NCBI GenBank assembly: GCA_024232675.1 | Contig: JAAEPL010000204.1 | Span: forward strand, 1-34,182 | Reading direction: 5' to 3' | DNA length: 34,182 nt | Origin: Planctomycetaceae bacterium | GTDB lineage: Bacteria > Planctomycetota > Planctomycetia > Pirellulales > Pirellulaceae | Part shown: piece after piece, positions 29,147-34,182 of the stretch | Layout of the letters: every line of letters starts with the position of its first letter | Numbering within the stretch: the first letter of the stretch is position 1 | Made by a program: the position numbers and the translations under genes | The notes under the pieces: model-generated | Seen by the model: only the letters and a program-made list of their open reading frames with translations | The model's database searches: none | What the model was told of the DNA's origin: nothing

Positions 29147-32100
29147 ATGTCGTCTTTTGTCGCTTGTTCAGCGAGGATTGTTTTCGTTTTCACATGGGTT
29201 TTATTAGGATCTTTAAATGCGACCCAAGCCCAAACCATTGATTGGATTAACCCGACCGGAGAGCCTTCTCCTTATTTCGAGTTGGACGACAATTGGGCGG
29301 GAGGGGCCGTACCGACAGCCAGTCAAACCGCACGCTTCAATCTGGCCGCGACCTATGAAGTGTGGTGGGATCCTTTTACCGGGGACCGCGCGGTCGGGTT
29401 CTTGAATGTGCGGCAGGGAAATGTAATTTTCGATAACCGTGAACTAACAGCGTTTAGACAGTATTTGTTGATGATCAACGGCTCAGGAGGAGCAGGTTCG
29501 TTTTCTGATTTTTCGATCTCGGGTGCCGGTACAACGCTTACCAATCGTGGTCTGCATCTGCAAAGTCTCGGTGGCGGTGAAATTATCACTGGCGCGACAT
29601 TAACGCTCGATGGTTCGGACCCCAACGGAGCCAAATTAACGGTTAACGGCGGCACGGGATTTGACGTTTCCGGTATTCTAAATGTTCAAGCGGGCGGGAT
29701 ATTCGACAACACCACGGGCTACATAGGCCGGCTTTCTGGTACATCGGGGAATGCCACGGTGAGCGGCGGCGGCAGCCAGTGGAATAATTCGGGCGGATTG
29801 TACATCGGCTCCGATGCTGGCGTCGGTGGCAGCGGAACATTGACGATTGCCGACAGCGGTTTGGTCGACGTTACGGGCACGACCAAGTTGTCGGGACTCG
29901 GTACGTTGACTCTGGGTGGCGGTAGCCTGACAACGGGTACCTTTGACAATACAGCCGGGGGTACGTTTAACTTCAATTCGGGTACCTTGAATATCACCGA
30001 TGTGAGTCAAGACCTCTCTATTGAGCCCGATTATTTTGCTTTGAGCAATGGGACCGCCTTTAACACCGGCTCCGGCACGACGACGTTGGGAACCGAAGAA
30101 CATCTACAAGTCGCTGGCACGGCCACGCTCGTTCGTGAGGCCACCTTAACGCTGGCCGGCGGTAGCCTTACAGTGGGTACCTTTGACAATACCGCCGGGG
30201 GTACGTTTAACTTCAATTCGGGTACCTTGGCTGTGAACGGGTCCAGTGGGACTTTTTCGCCGGGAACCGGTTCCTTTACGTTGGATGGAAATACCTCAAG
30301 TGCCAACCCAACTTTGATTTTGACCGCGGGTGCAACCGGCACCTTTTCGGGTGATTTTACGGTCGGTGCCAACGAACAAGGCACCTTGAATATCTCCGGC
30401 GGTAGCGACCTGTCGAATACCATTGGCTACATCGGCTACGAAGCCGGTTCGGTGGGCGTTGCTACGGTGACGGGTAGTGGTAGCCAGTGGAATAATTCGG
30501 GCGGATTGTTCCTGGGCGGATCGGATACGTTTGTTGGTGGCGTGGGGACACTGAACATTCAGGATTCAGCCCAAGTCAACGTCGGTAATGATTTGAATAC
30601 CCTTCCAGGAACAGCGTTGACGGTCAGTGACACGGGTACCAATGGCAACCTGTGGGTCGGCAACGGATCCACTATTACCAATGATGGAGCTGGTTTCATC
30701 GGCTTATCTTCCGATTCCACGGGCGTAGCCACGGTGAGCGGCAGCGGCAGCCAGTGGAATAATTCGGGCAGTTTGTCTGTGGGCGAGGCTGGCAACGGGA
30801 CGCTGAACATCGTTGATGGTGGCCTAGTCAGTAATGACGTTGGTTTTATGGGCTATCTTTCGGGTACAACGGGGACTGCCACGGTGAGCGGCAGCGGCAG
30901 CCAGTGGAATAGCTCGTCGGATTTGTCCTTGGGCGGTAACGGCAACGGAACGCTGAACGTAGAGTCCGGGGGTCTGGTCAGTAATACCAATGGCTTTATC
31001 GGCGATTTCTCCGGTTCGACAGGAACCGCGACGGTGAGCGGCAGCGGCAGCCAGTGGAATAATTCGGGCAGTTTGTCCGTGGGCCAAATTGGAAACGGCA
31101 CGCTGAACATAGAGGCCGGGGGCCTAGTCTTTAACACCGATGGCTACATAGGCCGGTTTTCTGGTTCAACAGGGAATGCCACGGTGAGCGACAGAGGCAG
31201 CTTTTGGAATAACTCGGGTATTTTGGTAGTGGGCGAGGACGATGCCACCGGGACGCTGAACGTGTTGAACGGCGGCGTGGTCAATAATACTGTTGGTTAT
31301 GTCGGTGGCACTTCCACTTCTTCCGCCATCGGCTTGGTCACGGTTAGCGGTATTGGTAGTCAGTGGAATAACACAGGCAATCTGTTTGCAGGGATTGCCC
31401 AAGGCTCACTCAATATATTGGACGGTGGCCTAGTCAGTAACGCCGCGGCCTACATTGGCGTTGGCCCAGGCGGTCCAGGGAATATCACGGTCGACGGCAG
31501 CGGCAGTCAATGGAATCTTTCCGAAGATCTTTACGTCAGTTACACCGGCAATGGAGTGGTGCAGGTGACTAACGGTGGCGTCATTAATAACAGAGACGCT
31601 ACGGTTGGTCACGAATTCGGCTCTACCGGTATCGAAACCGGTATCGTGACTATCCGTGATGCTGGCAGTCAATGGAACAATTACGGCGATTTATATGTGG
31701 CGAGGTATTTCGGTGGCGTGGGAACGCTCAACGTCGAATCCGGGGGCGTGGTCAGTAATACCAACGGCTACATAGGCCTTTCTTCTGGTTCAACAGGGAC
31801 TGCCACGGTGACCGGCACCGGCAGCCAGTGGAATAACTCAGATGACTTATATATCGGTGGTTCCGCTACATCCGCGGGTGGATCAGCCACATTGAACATC
31901 GCTGAGGGCGGCTTGGTTTCGGTCACTGGAACAACAACGATCTATACCGATTCGAACGTGAATTTAACTGGCGGTCGGTTTGAGTTCGGTGAAACCAGTT
32001 TGCAGGAATTCGCCATGATCAACGCGACTAGCGGGTCGATGGCGGGTGTGATTGCGAATACTGCTTATACCGATGTGGCTACATTGACGCCGTTTCAGAA

Positions 32101-33028
32101 TCCGACTGTCGATTTGACCGAGGTCCGAGTATCCAACTCTGGAACCCTGTATGGAGATGCCTCCCTGGGAATCGCTTTGCGGAACGATGCCGCTGGGCAA
32201 GTCGAAACGGTAGCCGGCGAACGAATGCGTTTTGCGGGCATTGGGTCGACCAACGCCGGTGAGATCAACAATTTCGGTGGCCAGATCCGATTTGACCAGG
32301 ATTTGACCAACCAGAGTGGAGCCTTGATTGGCGGTCGGGGCCAGTTCTTTGCCGACGGCGGCTGGACCAACGATGGCGTGATGGCCATGAGCGGCGGATT
32401 TGCCGACATCCATGGTGACATTAGCAACACGGCCAATGGGGTCATTGCGATTGGTGGCGGTAGCACCACGACGTTTTATGATGACGTCACGATGGATGCA
32501 GCTAACCTAAATGTAGAGATCGCATCGGACAGTTACGGCGTCTTTTTTGGCAGCTACAACGGAGGCAGCACGGGGGCTGGAACCTTGCAAGCGTTTGGCG
32601 ATTTGCGTCCGGGTAACAGTCCAGCGATTGTCAGTTTCGGCGGAGACCTGGATTTGGGTGCCAACACGGCAACCTATATCGAACTGGGTGGATTACTCGA
32701 CGGCGAGTTTGATCAGTTACATGTTGCCGGTGATTTTAATATTGCTGGGACTTTGGATGTCTCTTTGATAGACGGATTTGGCCTAGATTTCAATCAAGAG
32801 TTTTTGATCGCCGATATCGATGGTGTTCGTTCGGGCTTTTTCAATGGTTTGGATGAAGGGGACCTGATCGGAAACTATGGCGGTTTCGACCTGTTCATTA
32901 CTTACGGCGCAGGCAACGGGAATGACATTTCATTCTTTACCAGTGTGCCCGAACCGGGAACTGCCGGCCTGGTTGGTTGCCTGATGCTGGGATTGGCAAT
33001 GCGTCGCCGAAGTCGTCGCCTGACCTAA
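29147..33028 (+). CDS. Large secreted protein with T5SS/PEP-CTERM-associated repeats and C-terminal PEP-CTERM sorting signal
   Basis: Signal peptide MSSFVACSARIVFVFTWVLLGSLNATQAQ (GAGGGG upstream of ATG 29147; ORF track starts at 29129); repeated ATVSGSGSQWNNSGSLSVGxxGNGTLNIxxGGLVSNTxGYIGxxSGSTG units (TIGR04393-like); C-terminus VPEPGTAGLVGCLMLGLAMRRRSRRLT. Confidence 0.92.
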   Translation: MSSFVACSARIVFVFTWVLLGSLNATQAQTIDWINPTGEPSPYFELDDNWAGGAVPTASQTARFNLAATYEVWWDPFTGDRAVGFLNVRQGNVIFDNRELTAFRQYLLMINGSGGAGSFSDFSISGAGTTLTNRGLHLQSLGGGEIITGATLTLDGSDPNGAKLTVNGGTGFDVSGILNVQAGGIFDNTTGYIGRLSGTSGNATVSGGGSQWNNSGGLYIGSDAGVGGSGTLTIADSGLVDVTGTTKLSGLGTLTLGGGSLTTGTFDNTAGGTFNFNSGTLNITDVSQDLSIEPDYFALSNGTAFNTGSGTTTLGTEEHLQVAGTATLVREATLTLAGGSLTVGTFDNTAGGTFNFNSGTLAVNGSSGTFSPGTGSFTLDGNTSSANPTLILTAGATGTFSGDFTVGANEQGTLNISGGSDLSNTIGYIGYEAGSVGVATVTGSGSQWNNSGGLFLGGSDTFVGGVGTLNIQDSAQVNVGNDLNTLPGTALTVSDTGTNGNLWVGNGSTITNDGAGFIGLSSDSTGVATVSGSGSQWNNSGSLSVGEAGNGTLNIVDGGLVSNDVGFMGYLSGTTGTATVSGSGSQWNSSSDLSLGGNGNGTLNVESGGLVSNTNGFIGDFSGSTGTATVSGSGSQWNNSGSLSVGQIGNGTLNIEAGGLVFNTDGYIGRFSGSTGNATVSDRGSFWNNSGILVVGEDDATGTLNVLNGGVVNNTVGYVGGTSTSSAIGLVTVSGIGSQWNNTGNLFAGIAQGSLNILDGGLVSNAAAYIGVGPGGPGNITVDGSGSQWNLSEDLYVSYTGNGVVQVTNGGVINNRDATVGHEFGSTGIETGIVTIRDAGSQWNNYGDLYVARYFGGVGTLNVESGGVVSNTNGYIGLSSGSTGTATVTGTGSQWNNSDDLYIGGSATSAGGSATLNIAEGGLVSVTGTTTIYTDSNVNLTGGRFEFGETSLQEFAMINATSGSMAGVIANTAYTDVATLTPFQNPTVDLTEVRVSNSGTLYGDASLGIALRNDAAGQVETVAGERMRFAGIGSTNAGEINNFGGQIRFDQDLTNQSGALIGGRGQFFADGGWTNDGVMAMSGGFADIHGDISNTANGVIAIGGGSTTTFYDDVTMDAANLNVEIASDSYGVFFGSYNGGSTGAGTLQAFGDLRPGNSPAIVSFGGDLDLGANTATYIELGGLLDGEFDQLHVAGDFNIAGTLDVSLIDGFGLDFNQEFLIADIDGVRSGFFNGLDEGDLIGNYGGFDLFITYGAGNGNDISFFTSVPEPGTAGLVGCLMLGLAMRRRSRRLT
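29917..30229 (+). repeat. Near-identical ~70-bp direct repeat inside the PEP-CTERM protein gene (two copies about 240 bp apart)
   Basis: ggcggtagcctgacaacgggtacctttgacaatacagccgggggtacgtttaacttcaattcgggtaccttg versus ggcggtagccttacagtgggtacctttgacaataccgccgggggtacgtttaacttcaattcgggtaccttg. Confidence 0.85.
30720..31850 (+). repeat. Tandem ~146-163 bp coding repeats (about 50 aa period)
   Basis: The ggcag(c/t)ca(g/a)tggaa-type core recurs at ~30747, 30896, 31046, 31195 (variant), 31356, 31502, 31664 and 31820; outlying copies at ~29771 and ~30479. Confidence 0.88.
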
Positions 33029-33073
33029 AGTGACTCGCCGCTTCGGAAACTTAGGCGGCATCGACCCATTTGC

Positions 33074-33112
33074 AAAAACGGTCGTGATTGAACATCGCGA
33101 CCGTTTTTTTAT
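33074..33112 (+). terminator. Rho-independent terminator downstream of the PEP-CTERM gene
   Basis: aaaaacggtcgtgattgaacatcgcgaccgttttttt: GC stem followed by a run of 7 Ts, about 45 bp after the stop. Confidence 0.85.
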
Positions 33113-33354
33113 TGTTGGCCACTTTTGGTTAATGACCCCATGTCAAACAACACCCGGAATTGGCTTACCTGGGTGACTGAATAACAAATTGAAACGTGCG
33201 CACCTGTGGGCACTGGTTCTTGCGAGCTCGCCCAAAATTCCGTTGCCATGTGAAATGGGGCTCATAAACTGGCCGGTTTGGGTCCAGCCCATCCCGCCTC
33301 CAGTCGCGGCACTCGGCAGCAGGGGATCAAGAGAAATTGAGAAACAGGCGAAGG

Positions 33355-34182
33355 TTATGCGGCCCACCCCCAACCTGCCGCGAGTATCTTCCAGAGCGGA
33401 TGGTGGATGAGGATGGTTACCAAGAGAACCGTTGCGGGACATTGTCGAGACAGGTAACTGTTGCGAAAAAGCAAACTTGAGGTTCCGTAAAACAAACCGA
33501 ATAAAAGCGTCACCTGAATGAGTGCTTGCCATCCCAGCACCATCCCAGTCAGGAGAAAAGCAATCGTCAACGCCGTTGAAGGTTTCTTGAGAAGCACTTT
33601 GTTCCAAACCACCCCAATGGCTACGCCTAACAAGCTTCCCGCTAGAAGTTTCAAGAGTTGCTCCAACCAAGGCGAAAGCGAGCTTGTCAATTCGGGGAGA
33701 TGATCAAATAAAGGAACGGGCTGGATCGGCAAGAAAACCAACGTGGTTATAAAAAACACAGCACTCACGGGCAACCAAAATCTCACCTTCAAGGGTTGCT
33801 CGTCCCACTCAATCAAAGCCAATACGAGAATGAAACTCATATAGAAAACGTGCAAAAAATACATCCCAATGATTTGCCATTTGGGATAAAGAATAATCCA
33901 AAGGATACCCGTGTGACGGATGTTTACCGTCGGAATGTTAGCAGCCCCTGTCACAAGCTCATATAAAAACAACGAACCGAAAATACCCGCCACGGCGCAT
34001 TCAACCAGCAAATAACGAATGGGTATCGGGCAATGACAACTCCTGCATTCCCCTCCCAGATTGATGTAGCTAAAGAAGGGAATGTTATCAAAGCGCGAGA
34101 TCTTAGAATCACACTGAGGGCAACAGGAATCACGCCAGGCCACAGTTTCGCCGCGAGGCGCTGAACTGGCCACCACATTCAG
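33355..34182 (-). CDS. Prepilin-peptidase-like (A24) protein, N-terminus truncated by window edge; catalytic motifs degenerate
   Basis: NVVASSAPRGETVAWRDSCCPQCDSKISRFDNIPFFSYINLGGECRSCHCPIPIRYLLVE matches the N-terminal 4-Cys DiS-P-DiS domain (CPxC...DNIPxxSYxxLxGxCxxC); multiple TMs follow. The frame stays open to the right edge, so the true start is probably outside the window. Confidence 0.78.
   Translation of the reverse strand: MNVVASSAPRGETVAWRDSCCPQCDSKISRFDNIPFFSYINLGGECRSCHCPIPIRYLLVECAVAGIFGSLFLYELVTGAANIPTVNIRHTGILWIILYPKWQIIGMYFLHVFYMSFILVLALIEWDEQPLKVRFWLPVSAVFFITTLVFLPIQPVPLFDHLPELTSSLSPWLEQLLKLLAGSLLGVAIGVVWNKVLLKKPSTALTIAFLLTGMVLGWQALIQVTLLFGLFYGTSSLLFRNSYLSRQCPATVLLVTILIHHPLWKILAAGWGWAA

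Noticed and set aside
30720-31850. Regularly spaced repeats considered as a CRISPR-like array
   Set aside because: The repeats are in frame within a long CDS, spacers are also similar to each other, and the period (~150 bp) is wrong for CRISPR.
29353-32469. Many minus-strand ORFs (e.g. 29678-30103, 30031-30423, 31964-32413) with Pro/Val/Leu-rich repeated sequence
   Set aside because: Shadow ORFs of the T5SS/PEP-CTERM repeat gene; the apparent repeats mirror the sense-strand repeats.
33143-33670. 175-aa minus-strand ORF overlapping the prepilin-peptidase-like gene
   Set aside because: Different frame over the strongly supported transmembrane ORF; low-complexity, non-domain translation.

Overview
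The window looks like a planctomycete-type (probably Pirellulaceae-like) chromosomal segment; this is inferred from gene content and not tested. It is mostly protein-coding, with no tRNA, rRNA, CRISPR array or transposase that I can support. From left to right: (1) a left-truncated minus-strand gene, absent from the ORF track, encoding a membrane-anchored pseudokinase; (2) a GT4 glycosyltransferase; (3) a two-subunit 2-oxoacid:ferredoxin oxidoreductase (korAB); (4) ndk; (5) a type I secretion locus (HlyD-like adaptor, ABC transporter with a degenerate C39-like domain, serralysin/M10-like RTX metalloprotease, and a ~102-aa orphan protein); (6) a TIGR03546/TIGR03545-like pair of unknown function; (7) a chaperone cluster groEL1-groES-groEL2-dnaJ-grpE preceded by a perfect sigma-54 (-24/-12) core; (8) a CxPxR sulfatase; (9) a His/Pro/Tyr-rich EF-hand secreted protein; (10) a small secreted protein with an AOC/dirigent-barrel-like motif; (11) an FmdB-type zinc ribbon protein; (12) a 1299-aa T5SS/PEP-CTERM-repeat protein; (13) a right-truncated prepilin-peptidase-like protein lacking the GxGD motif. 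The most interesting observations are the sigma-54 core upstream of the chaperone cluster with two structurally divergent GroELs, the T1SS locus with its orphan small protein, the pseudokinase, and the degenerate prepilin peptidase. All family calls come from reading motifs by eye; no database search was run.
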